The notes under the pieces were generated by a model. The model was not told the origin of the DNA and searched no databases. It saw only the letters and a list, made by a program, of their open reading frames with translations. Positions 34,871-43,214 of a DNA stretch of 64,000 nt are shown here, one piece after another. The position numbers and the translations under genes were made by a program. Source of the stretch: Rhizobium sp. Root1203 (GTDB lineage Bacteria; Pseudomonadota; Alphaproteobacteria; Rhizobiales; Rhizobiaceae); assembly GCF_001424945.1 (NCBI RefSeq), contig NZ_LMCW01000012.1:802414-866413 (forward strand), read 5' to 3'. The stretch's first letter is position 1; each line of letters starts with the position of its first letter.

Positions 34871-36229
34871 TCAGTGACGCGGAAAAATCATATGCACGCC
34901 GAGTCCCGGATTGTTGTCCTTCAGCAAGAGCTCGACCGAATGAAGGTCGGCGATAGCACGAACCAAGCTCAATCCAAGGCCGCTTCCCTGACTGGTCCGA
35001 CTTTTCTCCAGGCGATAGAGGCGCTGGAATACCTTCTCGCGTTCCGTGAAAGGAATGCCGGGGCCGTTGTCGGATACAAAAACCTCCGCCGCGCCTGTCT
35101 CAAGGGCGAGTGAGACGCTGATCGACGTCCCCTTGGGGCTGTGCGTGATTGCGTTTTCGATCAGGTTCACAAACATCTGTATCAGAAGGTCCCTATCACC
35201 CGTCACGCTTACTGATGCGTCGTCTGGCGTCGAGAGCTGAAGCGTCTGCCCTGCATCTTCGGCGACGCCGCCGTAGATCTCCGCGATCGATGCGAGGAGA
35301 TCCGTCAAATCGACCGGCCGAAAGCGCGTCTTTCGCGCACCGGCTTCTATTTGCGATATTCGCAGGAGCGCGTCGAAGGTCGCGTTGATCTGGTCGCTTT
35401 CGGACAGGGCGTCGGCGATGTGAGCGCCGATCGGTTGACCGCGATCGTTCCTGTCGGCCGCGCCCTCCAGGGTCATCCTAAGGCGGTTGAGGGGCGTCTT
35501 GAGTTCATGCGCAATATCTGAGCTGACCTGCCGCATGCTTTCGACGAGACCCGACAACCGACCAAGCGCATCATTGATGCGCGCGGAAACGACATCGATA
35601 TCATCTCCGTTTCCTCTGAGCGGTATGCGTGTCTCCAGCCGGCCGTTCGACACGTCGATCATTGTCTGCGCGACGGCGTCAAGCCGGCTCTGAGCCCTTG
35701 CAGCCAGGAAGAAACCGCCGAGAACAGCAGTCAAGACGATAAAACCTGCCGCCCACCCAAGGCTGACCAGGAGAATGTCGGCAAGTTGCTCCGTTTCGGT
35801 AAAGCTTTGACCGACCACGAGGCGATTGTCGCCAACGATGCCGACCCGGATCCGATAGACGCCTTGACCAGCGAGGCCTAGCGCAGACGCCTCCCGAGTG
35901 GTCAGTCCCAATGCGAGCGCCGGGGCCGCAAAGTTGCCGGCAAGCCGGTTCCCGGCCGCGTTCTCCAGAGAGAAAATGCTGTGGTCGACCGAACGCAGAC
36001 GCGCATAGGTATTTACCGCGGCAACCAGATCTTCCACGTCATTTTGTGCATAGGTGGAAGCCACGACCGAATAGGTTTCGTTGACGGCCTCATCGAGCTG
36101 CCGTGCCAGTCCTCTGTCCAGCATCTGATAGGTAATAAGACCAGCGAGAAAGAACGCGACAACAAATGCCAGCCCAAAGGTAAGGGCCAATCGGAAGGGC
36201 GTGCTGCGAAGAAGTTTAGCGTGGCGCAT
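34871..36229 (-). CDS. Sensor histidine kinase
   Basis: 452-residue inner-membrane kinase. Two membrane helices (about 15-35 and 150-175) flank a ~115-residue periplasmic sensor. Then come a HAMP segment, the H-box SSDIAHELKTPLNRLR (His phosphoacceptor), N-box MFVNLIENAITHSPKG, G1 DNGPGIPF, and G2 GSGLGLSLVRAI. HisKA/HATPase_c of the OmpR-partner type. It overlaps the response-regulator gene by 14 bases and follows it in the operon. Signal unknown. Confidence 0.93.
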   Translation of the reverse strand: MRHAKLLRSTPFRLALTFGLAFVVAFFLAGLITYQMLDRGLARQLDEAVNETYSVVASTYAQNDVEDLVAAVNTYARLRSVDHSIFSLENAAGNRLAGNFAAPALALGLTTREASALGLAGQGVYRIRVGIVGDNRLVVGQSFTETEQLADILLVSLGWAAGFIVLTAVLGGFFLAARAQSRLDAVAQTMIDVSNGRLETRIPLRGNGDDIDVVSARINDALGRLSGLVESMRQVSSDIAHELKTPLNRLRMTLEGAADRNDRGQPIGAHIADALSESDQINATFDALLRISQIEAGARKTRFRPVDLTDLLASIAEIYGGVAEDAGQTLQLSTPDDASVSVTGDRDLLIQMFVNLIENAITHSPKGTSISVSLALETGAAEVFVSDNGPGIPFTEREKVFQRLYRLEKSRTSQGSGLGLSLVRAIADLHSVELLLKDNNPGLGVHMIFPRH

Positions 36230-36893
36230 GCAGGCTGTAGCCAGTGTTTCGAACCGTGTGGAGCAACTGTGTTTCGAACGGCTTGTCGATCTTGGCCCGC
36301 AATCGGCTGATATGCGTTTCGACCACGCTGGTTTTGGGATCGAAATGAAAATCCCATACGCGCTCCAATAGCATTGTCCGCGTCAAGACGCGCCCGTCGC
36401 CTCGCATGAGCACTTCGAGCAGTGTAAATTCACGAGGCTGCAAATCAATCGGCTGTCCGGAACGCATGACCTGCCGGCGGAGCAGGTCGAGTTCCAGATC
36501 GGCAACGCGGAGGACCGTTTTCTGCTCCTGGACTGGCGGCCGACGGGCCAGTGCGTTCACCCGTGCCAGAAGCTCGGAGAATGCAAATGGCTTGACCAGA
36601 TAGTCGTCCGCACCGGCTTCCAATCCATCCACGCGATCGTCAACGCCACCAATGGAAGTCAGGAACAACGCCGGGGTGTCGACGCGAGCAGCCCTAAGCG
36701 CCTTGACCAACGACAATCCGTCGAGGCCCGGAAGCATCCTGTCAACGATTGCAACATCGTAGGTTTCGCCGGTTGCCTGACATAGCCCATCGCGTCCGTC
36801 TGCGACCAAATCGCAAACGTGACCCGCCTCCTCAAGCCCTTTCGCGATGTAGGCGGCGGTTTTTCGGTCGTCCTCGATCAGCAGTATGCGCAT
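36216..36893 (-). CDS. OmpR-family response regulator
   Basis: 225 residues. Receiver domain: IEDD acidic pair, VAIVDRMLPGLDGLSL (phospho-Asp), TSIGG and DYLVKPFAFSELLARV (Lys). The C-terminal winged helix has LQPREFTLLEVLMRGDGRVLTR and SVVETHISRLRAKIDKPF. Partner of the overlapping kinase gene. Divergent from the small secreted protein and the COG4705-like gene, which are probable targets. Confidence 0.94.
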   Translation of the reverse strand: MRILLIEDDRKTAAYIAKGLEEAGHVCDLVADGRDGLCQATGETYDVAIVDRMLPGLDGLSLVKALRAARVDTPALFLTSIGGVDDRVDGLEAGADDYLVKPFAFSELLARVNALARRPPVQEQKTVLRVADLELDLLRRQVMRSGQPIDLQPREFTLLEVLMRGDGRVLTRTMLLERVWDFHFDPKTSVVETHISRLRAKIDKPFETQLLHTVRNTGYSLHAPR

Positions 36894-37113
36894 GCGCGTC
36901 CCGGCTCCACTCGCGGCAATACCATGCGGGCCGGCGTTTGCAGCAGCGCTCGCGTCCGCAGGTTATCTGATTTCGCCGCGGACGCTACCGGCTCCGCGCA
37001 ACCTTACCAAAGCGTATGGTTTGAGCAAAACGCTCGTATGCCTCTTCGTCTAGGGTCTGGCCACGTCACGAGACGAATACGCGATGCGTGGCATCATAAC
37101 AAAGGACCTGACC

Positions 37114-37377
37114 ATGAGAACCATTGCAGCCGCCGGAATCATCAACAGCCTTCTTGCGCTTGTATTCTTCGCCGCCCCCTTCCAGGCGCACGCGACAGTC
37201 CCCTGTGAAGATGCGCTGAAACAGATGCGCGCCGCGAAGGTTTCCGCGACTTTGAGCGATGCGGATATGAAAAAAGTGAACGAGCTGGAGGTAAAGGCAG
37301 TCGAGCGATGCAACGCCGACGACGACGCACGAGCCGACAAATTCCTCGGCGACGCCATGACGATCATGGGAAAGTAA
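37114..37377 (+). CDS. Small secreted protein next to the two-component system
   Basis: 87 residues: signal peptide (MRTIAAAGIINSLLALVFFAAPFQAHA) and a mature domain of about 60 residues with two cysteines (TVPCEDALKQMR... VERCNADDDARAD) that could form a disulfide. I do not recognise a named family. It lies 15 bases before the membrane-protein gene, on the same strand, and is divergent from the response regulator. A periplasmic partner or signal modulator is an inference from position only. Confidence 0.7.
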   Translation: MRTIAAAGIINSLLALVFFAAPFQAHATVPCEDALKQMRAAKVSATLSDADMKKVNELEVKAVERCNADDDARADKFLGDAMTIMGK

Positions 37378-37392
37378 GGGGAACAGATAGCC

Positions 37393-38178
37393 ATGCCACG
37401 ACGAAACGTCTCCCTCACAGATCGGTCGAACCGCGTTCCCGACGTAACGGTTGACTTCTGGCTTATCAAATTGATGGCCGTGACCATGGGCGAAACAGCC
37501 GCAGACTATCTCGCCGTAAATCTCGGCTTGGGCTTGACCGTCACATCCTTGATCATGGCCGCAATCCTCGCGCTCGCCCTCGCGCTCCAATTCTCGACGA
37601 AGCGCTACGTCCCGTGGATCTACTGGATGGCAGTTGTGCTGATCAGTGTTGTCGGCACCCTCTTTACGGACAACCTCGTCGATAATTTCGGTGTTCCGCT
37701 GGAGGTGACGACCGCCCTCTGCATCATCGCCCTTGTCGCCACGTTCGTGATCTGGCAGCAGCTTGAGCGGACGCTGTCCATACACACGATCTACACGGAT
37801 CGCCGCGAGGCTTTCTATTGGTCTGCCATCCTGTTTACCTTCGCGCTCGGTACCGCGGCCGGCGACCTGATCGCCGAGAAACTCGGTTTGGGCTACTTCA
37901 CGACGGCAATGCTTTTCGCCGGCGTGATTGGATTGATCGCCATGGCCTACTACGCCGGACGGATGAACGCCATTCTCGCTTTCTGGCTGGCCTACATTTT
38001 CACCCGCCCGCTGGGCGCGTCCCTGGGCGACCTCTTGTCCCAACCGGCGGAATACGGCGGCCTTGGCTTCGGCACCATCTACACCAGCAGCATCTTCCTG
38101 TGCGCGATCGTTGGAATTGTCGCTTACATGACGGCCACCAGCGCGACCAAGGAGGATGCAAGCGCCGCAACGGACTAA
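37393..38178 (+). CDS. COG4705-type membrane protein
   Basis: 261 residues with seven or eight membrane helices. An internal duplication is visible: LMAVTMGETAADYLAVNLGL in the first half and ILFTFALGTAAGDLIAEKLG in the second, with a third related ARPLGASLGDLL-like segment near the end. The repeated (T/G)-x-A-x-D motif pattern is typical of this family of uncharacterised membrane-anchored proteins, possibly transporters. In an operon with the small secreted protein. Confidence 0.8.
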   Translation: MPRRNVSLTDRSNRVPDVTVDFWLIKLMAVTMGETAADYLAVNLGLGLTVTSLIMAAILALALALQFSTKRYVPWIYWMAVVLISVVGTLFTDNLVDNFGVPLEVTTALCIIALVATFVIWQQLERTLSIHTIYTDRREAFYWSAILFTFALGTAAGDLIAEKLGLGYFTTAMLFAGVIGLIAMAYYAGRMNAILAFWLAYIFTRPLGASLGDLLSQPAEYGGLGFGTIYTSSIFLCAIVGIVAYMTATSATKEDASAATD

Positions 38179-38184
38179 CGGTCG

Positions 38185-38211
38185 GCGTGGATGCGAGCAT
38201 CGCCTCCACGC
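38185..38211. terminator. Hairpin between convergent membrane-protein and AraC genes
   Basis: GCGTGGA (38185-38191) pairs with TCCACGC (38205-38211), with the inner self-complementary GATGCGAGCATC. A weak terminator candidate without T run. Confidence 0.4.
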
Positions 38212-38218
38212 AACCACC

Positions 38219-39127
38219 CTACTCCGCCGCGATAGTTTCGCGGATCGTATCTAGGTCGCGCAGCGGCGACAGGCCGTAGAGACGACCGTATTCGCGACTG
38301 AATTGAGACGGGCTCTGGTAGCCGACGCGAAATCCCGCGGTCCCGACGTCGAGTCGTTCGACAAGCATCAAGCGCCGCGCCTCGTGCAGCCGAAGCTGCT
38401 TCTGGTATTGCACCGGCGTCATCGCCGTCACCGACTTGAAGTGATGATGGAACGAGGACACGCTCATATTGACGCGCTCGGCGAGCTCTTCGATACGAAG
38501 CGGCCTCGAGAAATTCTCGCGAAGCCAGCCGACGGCCCGCGCGATCTTGTTTCCCTGGCTTTCCGCCATCGCGATATTGAGAAGCCGGGGACCGTCCGGG
38601 CCCGTCAGAATGCGGTAAAGAATCTCCTCCTCGATCAGCGGCGCCATCGCGGCAATGTCGTCGGGACGATCGAGCAGCCGCAGCAGCCTGACGGCAGCGT
38701 CAAGCAGCTCGGGCGGCGCGGTATTGACCGCCATGCCGCGAAGACCCGTCTTGTCGGTGGCCTGCCGTGGAACCTCGACCCGCCTGAGCAGCGCCGACAG
38801 CTTCTCGGCATCGATCGCAAGTGCCAGGCAGAGATGCGGCAATTGCTCGCTGGCCTCCGTAACCCTCGACGCTACCGGCAGATCGAGCGACGTCAGCAGA
38901 TAGTCGCCCGTCCCGTAACTCAGTGTCTCGGTGCCGAGGCGCAGGCTCTTCGCCCCCTGCAGCACGAGCGCAAAACACGGCCTGTAGGCAGTGTGCAGCG
39001 GCTCCGTCGGCCGCGATCGGCGGCTTACGAACAGATTGTCGACGGCGGTGGCGAACTCCCCGTCGCCAGGTGCAAAGCGCTCTGCAATGGAGGCTATTTC
39101 CACATAGGGACTGAAAGGCAAAGTCAT
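38219..39127 (-). CDS. AraC-family transcriptional regulator
   Basis: 302 residues. The N-terminal AraC_N-type ligand domain (FALVLQGAKSLRLGTETLSYGTGDYLLTSLDLPV) is followed by two HTH units: LRIEELAERVNMSVSSFHHHFKSVTAMTPVQYQKQLRL and VGTAGFRVGYQSPSQFSREYGRLYG. Divergent from the alcohol dehydrogenase gene across 195 bases, and probably its activator; this arrangement (AraC_N regulator plus reductase) is frequent in aldehyde responses. Confidence 0.9.
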   Translation of the reverse strand: MTLPFSPYVEIASIAERFAPGDGEFATAVDNLFVSRRSRPTEPLHTAYRPCFALVLQGAKSLRLGTETLSYGTGDYLLTSLDLPVASRVTEASEQLPHLCLALAIDAEKLSALLRRVEVPRQATDKTGLRGMAVNTAPPELLDAAVRLLRLLDRPDDIAAMAPLIEEEILYRILTGPDGPRLLNIAMAESQGNKIARAVGWLRENFSRPLRIEELAERVNMSVSSFHHHFKSVTAMTPVQYQKQLRLHEARRLMLVERLDVGTAGFRVGYQSPSQFSREYGRLYGLSPLRDLDTIRETIAAE

Positions 39128-39212
39128 GCGCGAAAATCCGTGTGTTGATGCAATGGGAGACGCCTTTATCTAAGCGAAACGAAGGCACCTTCAAGCAGTC
39201 GATACCCTGACA

Positions 39213-39230
39213 TTTGCAGGATTGTGCAAA
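39213..39230. promoter_or_regulatory. Inverted repeat between AraC gene and alcohol dehydrogenase
   Basis: TTTGCA (39213-39218) and TGCAAA (39225-39230) form a 6-6-6 inverted repeat in the divergent promoter region. AraC-type regulators of aldehyde-response systems often bind near such TGCA-containing sites. Confidence 0.45.
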
Positions 39231-39322
39231 AAGCTAGGAGGATCGCTCTACCGCCTATGGCCGCCTTTGGCCCATAAGTCTCAGCGTCCGAACCACCCCA
39301 CCAAGATATATGGAGTTTTCCA

Positions 39323-40366
39323 ATGGCTATCGCAAAAGGCTATGCTGCAACAGACGCATCGAAGCCGCTGACGCCGTTCACCTTCGAGCGTCGCGAGCCC
39401 AATCCGGACGATGTCGTCATAGACATCAAGTTTGCTGGCATCTGCCATTCCGACATCCATACCGTACGCAACGAATGGAAGAATGCGGTCTACCCGATCG
39501 TTCCCGGCCACGAGATCGCCGGCATCGTGTCCGCTGTCGGCTCTGCGGTCACGAAATTCAAGGTTGGCGACCGTGTCGGCGTCGGCTGCTTCGTCGATTC
39601 CTGTGTCGGATGCGCCAACCGCGACCTCGACAACGAGCAGTACATGCCGGGCCTGGTTCAGACCTACAACGGCGTCGAAGCCGACGGCAAGACGGCGACG
39701 CAAGGTGGCTATTCCGACTCGATCGTCGTCAGGGAAGGCTATGTCCTGTCGATTCCGGAAAACCTTCCGCTCGACGCGTCAGCGCCCCTGCTTTGCGCCG
39801 GCATCACGCTTTACTCGCCGTTGCGCCACTGGAATGCCGGCCCCGGCAAGAAGGTTGCGATCGTCGGCATGGGCGGCCTCGGTCACATGGGCGTCAAGCT
39901 CGGTGCTGCGATGGGCGCCGATATCACCGTCCTCTCGCAAACGCTGTCGAAGAAGGAAGATGGACTGAAGCTCGGCGCCAAGGAATACTACGCCACAAGC
40001 GACGCATCGACCTTCGAAAAACTTGCCGGCACCTTCGATCTGATCATCTGCACCGCAGGCGTTGCAATCGACTGGAACGCCTACCTCGGCCTTCTCAAGG
40101 TCAACGGCTCGATGGTCATCGTCGGCGCCCCGGAGCACGCCATTCCGGTCCACGCCTTTTCGCTGATCCCCGGCCGCAAGAGCCTGTCCGGCTCGATGAT
40201 CGGTTCGATCAAGGAAACGCAGGAAATGCTCGACTTCTGCGGCAAGCACAACATCGTGTCGGAGATCGAGAAGATCAATATCCAGCAGGTCAACGAAGCC
40301 TACGAGCGCGTGCTGAAAAGCGACGTGCGCTACCGCTTCGTCATCGATATCGCCTCGCTGGCATAA
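39323..40366 (+). CDS. NAD(P)-dependent zinc alcohol dehydrogenase (YahK/CAD-like)
   Basis: 347 residues, MDR superfamily. Catalytic zinc: Cys in GICHSDIHT and GHE in [10 protein letters not shown]. Structural-zinc loop Cys residues [20 protein letters not shown]. Coenzyme motif [16 protein letters not shown]. This is the cinnamyl-alcohol-dehydrogenase/YahK group, which reduces many aldehydes with NADPH. Probably controlled by the divergent AraC protein. Confidence 0.94.
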   Translation: MAIAKGYAATDASKPLTPFTFERREPNPDDVVIDIKFAGICHSDIHTVRNEWKNAVYPIVPGHEIAGIVSAVGSAVTKFKVGDRVGVGCFVDSCVGCANRDLDNEQYMPGLVQTYNGVEADGKTATQGGYSDSIVVREGYVLSIPENLPLDASAPLLCAGITLYSPLRHWNAGPGKKVAIVGMGGLGHMGVKLGAAMGADITVLSQTLSKKEDGLKLGAKEYYATSDASTFEKLAGTFDLIICTAGVAIDWNAYLGLLKVNGSMVIVGAPEHAIPVHAFSLIPGRKSLSGSMIGSIKETQEMLDFCGKHNIVSEIEKINIQQVNEAYERVLKSDVRYRFVIDIASLA

Positions 40367-40373
40367 CACGTCG

Positions 40374-40393
40374 GGCGGCTCTCCGGAGCCGCC
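40374..40393. terminator. Shared terminator hairpin
   Basis: GGCGGCTC (40374-40381) pairs with GAGCCGCC (40386-40393) with a 4-base loop, between convergent alcohol dehydrogenase and NADH dehydrogenase genes. Short or absent T run. Confidence 0.6.
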
Positions 40394-41658
40394 TAACTTT
40401 CGTCCCGCATGGTTTCCTTCTGCGTGATCAGACGTGCGCTATGCTGGCCGCTCAGATAGATCCACAGCCAGCTCCACGCGACGGCAAAGCGCGAGCGCGT
40501 GCCGATGAGGAAATAGATGTGGGCGATGCCCCATATCCACCAGGCAATTCCCCCCTTCAGCTTGATCCTGCCGAAGTCGACGATAGCGGCGCTCTGGCCT
40601 ATCGTCGCCAGACTGCCCTGATGCCGGTAGCGGAACGGCGACGGTGCTGCCCTGCCCGCAAGCCGCGCCCGGATGACCTTTGCCACATAAGAGCCCTGCT
40701 GCTTCGCTGCCGGCGCGATGCCGGGTACAGGCGTACCGTTTTCCTGCACGACAGACGCCGTATCTCCGATCACGAAAACCTCGGGCAATCCGGGCGCTGT
40801 CAGATCCTTGCCGACAACGGCGCGCCCCGCCCGGTCGGCAGCACCCGCCAGCCACGTCGCCGCCGGCGACGCCTGGACGCCGGCCGCCCAGACGATAGTT
40901 CTGCTCGCGATGAACTGCTCGCCGATCTTCACGCCCTCGGCCGAGCAGTTCGTCACGGGCTGTCCGAGACGGACATCGACGCCCAGGTCTTCGAGCACTT
41001 TTTGCGCATAGGCCGAGAGTTCCGGCGCGAAACTCGGAAGCACCCGTGGGCCGGCCTCTACCAGGATCACCTTCGTCGTGCGGGTATCGATGTTGCGGAA
41101 TTCCCGCGGCAGCGTCTTGTGCGCCAGGTCGGCGATGATACCGGCGAGTTCGACGCCTGTCGGCCCTGCCCCGACGATGGTGAAGGTCAGGAGGGCATCG
41201 CGCGCAGCGGGATCCTTCGACGTCTCCGCACGCTCGAAAGCAAGCAGCAGGCGCCGGCGGATCGTCGTCGCATCCTCGAGCGTCTTCAGGCCGGGCGCCA
41301 CGGGCTCCCACTCGTCGCGCCCGAAGTAGGCATGCGTGGCACCGGTGGCGAGAACGAGGGTGTCGTACCGCAAGGTCGTTCCGTCGCGCAATGCAAGCTC
41401 TTTCGCGGCAGTGTCCACGCCGGAAACGTCGCCGAGGAGCGTCGTGACCTCGGGTCGATCGCTATAGAGCCGGCGAATGGGCCAGGCGATCTCCGAGGTC
41501 GCAAGGATGGTGGTGGCGACCTGGTATAGCAACGGCTGGAAGAGATGATGATTGCGCCGATCGACCAGCGTGATGCGGACACCTGCGCCTTTCAGATCGT
41601 TCACCACCTGAAGGCCGCCGAATCCACCGCCGACAACGACGACGTGATGATCGCTCAT
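40393..41658 (-). CDS. ndh: Type II NADH dehydrogenase
   Basis: 421 residues. FAD motif VVVVGGGFGGLQVVNDLKG, quinone/NADH motif FTIVGAGPTGVELAGIIAD, and second FAD motif FVIGDTASV. A C-terminal hydrophobic, amphipathic region (WWIWGIAHIYFLIGTRSRF) gives membrane attachment. Oxidises NADH and reduces quinone without proton pumping. The ATG at 41658 is in front of the FAD motif. Confidence 0.92.
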   Translation of the reverse strand: MSDHHVVVVGGGFGGLQVVNDLKGAGVRITLVDRRNHHLFQPLLYQVATTILATSEIAWPIRRLYSDRPEVTTLLGDVSGVDTAAKELALRDGTTLRYDTLVLATGATHAYFGRDEWEPVAPGLKTLEDATTIRRRLLLAFERAETSKDPAARDALLTFTIVGAGPTGVELAGIIADLAHKTLPREFRNIDTRTTKVILVEAGPRVLPSFAPELSAYAQKVLEDLGVDVRLGQPVTNCSAEGVKIGEQFIASRTIVWAAGVQASPAATWLAGAADRAGRAVVGKDLTAPGLPEVFVIGDTASVVQENGTPVPGIAPAAKQQGSYVAKVIRARLAGRAAPSPFRYRHQGSLATIGQSAAIVDFGRIKLKGGIAWWIWGIAHIYFLIGTRSRFAVAWSWLWIYLSGQHSARLITQKETMRDES

Positions 41659-41804
41659 GATCTGCCCTTTCGCTATCTGGCACAACGGGACCATGTCATT
41701 GATGCCGCACCGCTTTCAACAGTCGTTTGGGCATAGCTAGCCTGCACTAGCTGCGCGCGTGTCGATTGCGCCGGTCCCCGCCGAGGGCGATCTGCCGCAC
41801 GGCC

Positions 41805-42269
41805 TCAGACGGCGTAGCCGACCGGGATCGAGCTGCCGCCTTTCAGCAGTTCCATGGAAATGGACGCCGAAACGTCGAAGAGCTCGATTTTGCGAACGAT
41901 CTGCTTGTAGATGACGTCATAGTGCTCGACACGTGGCAGCACGATCTTCAGCACATAATCCTGATTGCCCGTCAAACGATGGGCCTCCACGATCTCCGGA
42001 ATATCGGCAATGACCCTGCGGAACTTGTCGATCCATTCATCCGAATGATGGGCTGTCTTGATCAGCGCGAAGACTGTCGTCGGAACGCCCATTTTCTCGC
42101 GATCGAGAACGACGATCCGCCGCGCGATGTGCCCGCTTTCCTCAAGTCGTTGAATACGGCGGGAGCATGCGGAAACCGAAAGCGCCACACGCGTTGCGAG
42201 ATCCGTCACCGAAATGCCGGCATCCGCCTGTAGAAACTCCAGAATTCGCCTGTCGCGTTCATCCAGCAT
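41805..42269 (-). CDS. Lrp/AsnC-family regulator
   Basis: 154 residues: MLDERDRRILEFLQADAGISVTDLATRVALSVSACSRRIQRLEE (N-terminal HTH) and a RAM ligand-binding domain (TGNQDYVLKIVLPRVEHYDVIY). Divergent from the aspartate racemase gene; likely senses an amino acid and controls that gene. A longer frame to 42737 runs antisense through the racemase and is not used. Confidence 0.92.
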   Translation of the reverse strand: MLDERDRRILEFLQADAGISVTDLATRVALSVSACSRRIQRLEESGHIARRIVVLDREKMGVPTTVFALIKTAHHSDEWIDKFRRVIADIPEIVEAHRLTGNQDYVLKIVLPRVEHYDVIYKQIVRKIELFDVSASISMELLKGGSSIPVGYAV

Positions 42270-42428
42270 CGCATTTCCTGTCGAGTGCGCCTGTTTATTG
42301 CACGATAATCCAGGATTACGCAAATATCCACCGCATCGCCTGCAAAAATGACAAACAACGCGAACCGTTTGCGTCAAATTCCAAGCATCATTGGCAAATC
42401 GGATGACCCATTGAGGAGGAACACGGAA

Positions 42429-43148
42429 ATGCAGACAATCGGCTTGATCGGCGGCATGAGCTTCGAGAGCTCCGCGGTCTACTATCGCTTGATCAACGAG
42501 ATGGTGCGCGAGCGCCTCGGCGGCCTCTCCTCGGCCGAGCTGGTGATGCATTCCGTCAATTTCGAGGAAATCGTGGCCTTGCAGAAAGCCGGCAACTGGG
42601 ATGGCGCGGCCGCGCGCCTCGGCGACGCCGCACTGCGCCTGCAGATCGCTGGCGCACGCAGCGTTCTCATCTGCACCAACACGATGCACCTGATCGCCGA
42701 CCAGGTTGCCGCGCGGATCTCCGTGCCGCTCATCCACATCATCGACGAAACAGCGGCCTCGCTGAAGGCCGCCGGCCGCAGGCGTCCGCTGCTCCTAGCG
42801 ACTCGCTACACCATGGAGCACGGTTTTTATGCCGACCGCATGAAGGGCCTCGGCGTCGACATCGTGGTGCCCGACCCCGCCGACCGAACGACCGTCCACG
42901 ACATCATCTTCAATGAACTGTGCGCCGGGAAAGTCCTCGACAGCTCTCGCCAGAAGCTGCTGCAGATCATCGAACGCGAGCGGGCAAAGGGTGCCGACAG
43001 CATCATTCTCGGCTGCACCGAAATCTGCCTGATCCTCGATCCGAACCGCCTCTCCCTTCCCGGCTTCGATACCACGGAGATCCATGCAAAAGCTGCTGTC
43101 GATTTCGCCCTCGGTCACGGATCGATGGCCGAAACGGTCGCGGCATAA
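42429..43148 (+). CDS. Aspartate/glutamate racemase family protein
   Basis: 239 residues. Two-domain racemase fold with both catalytic cysteines: SVLICTNTMHLI and SIILGCTEICLI. Starts IGLIGGMSFESSAVYYRLIN, the aspartate-racemase (YgeA) type. Interconverts L- and D-amino acids without PLP. Divergent Lrp gene upstream; MarR-GNAT gene downstream. Confidence 0.92.
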   Translation: MQTIGLIGGMSFESSAVYYRLINEMVRERLGGLSSAELVMHSVNFEEIVALQKAGNWDGAAARLGDAALRLQIAGARSVLICTNTMHLIADQVAARISVPLIHIIDETAASLKAAGRRRPLLLATRYTMEHGFYADRMKGLGVDIVVPDPADRTTVHDIIFNELCAGKVLDSSRQKLLQIIERERAKGADSIILGCTEICLILDPNRLSLPGFDTTEIHAKAAVDFALGHGSMAETVAA

Positions 43149-43159
43149 CGAGATAATTT

Positions 43160-43176
43160 AGTTGACTCAGTCAACT
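43160..43176. promoter_or_regulatory. Inverted-repeat operator for MarR-GNAT
   Basis: AGTTGAC-TCA-GTCAACT, a perfect 7-3-7 inverted repeat, 39 bases before the MarR-GNAT start codon. TTGAC/GTCAA half-sites are typical of MarR operators; most likely autoregulatory. Confidence 0.7.
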
Positions 43177-43214
43177 GAATTAAGGACAAAGTCTCCCGAA
43201 AGGGAGATTTTTCC

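Noticed and set aside
37066..38217. A 383-codon minus-strand frame
   Set aside because: It is antisense to the COG4705-type membrane protein and the small secreted protein, which have normal signal peptide and helices.
39310..41529. A 739-codon open frame on the plus strand
   Set aside because: It spans the alcohol dehydrogenase in another frame and the NADH dehydrogenase on the opposite strand; both real genes have complete domains, so this is a shadow.
41735..41752. AGCTAG-N6-CTAGCT inverted repeat upstream of ndh
   Set aside because: Short, restriction-site-like palindrome with no clear regulator; chance occurrence cannot be excluded.
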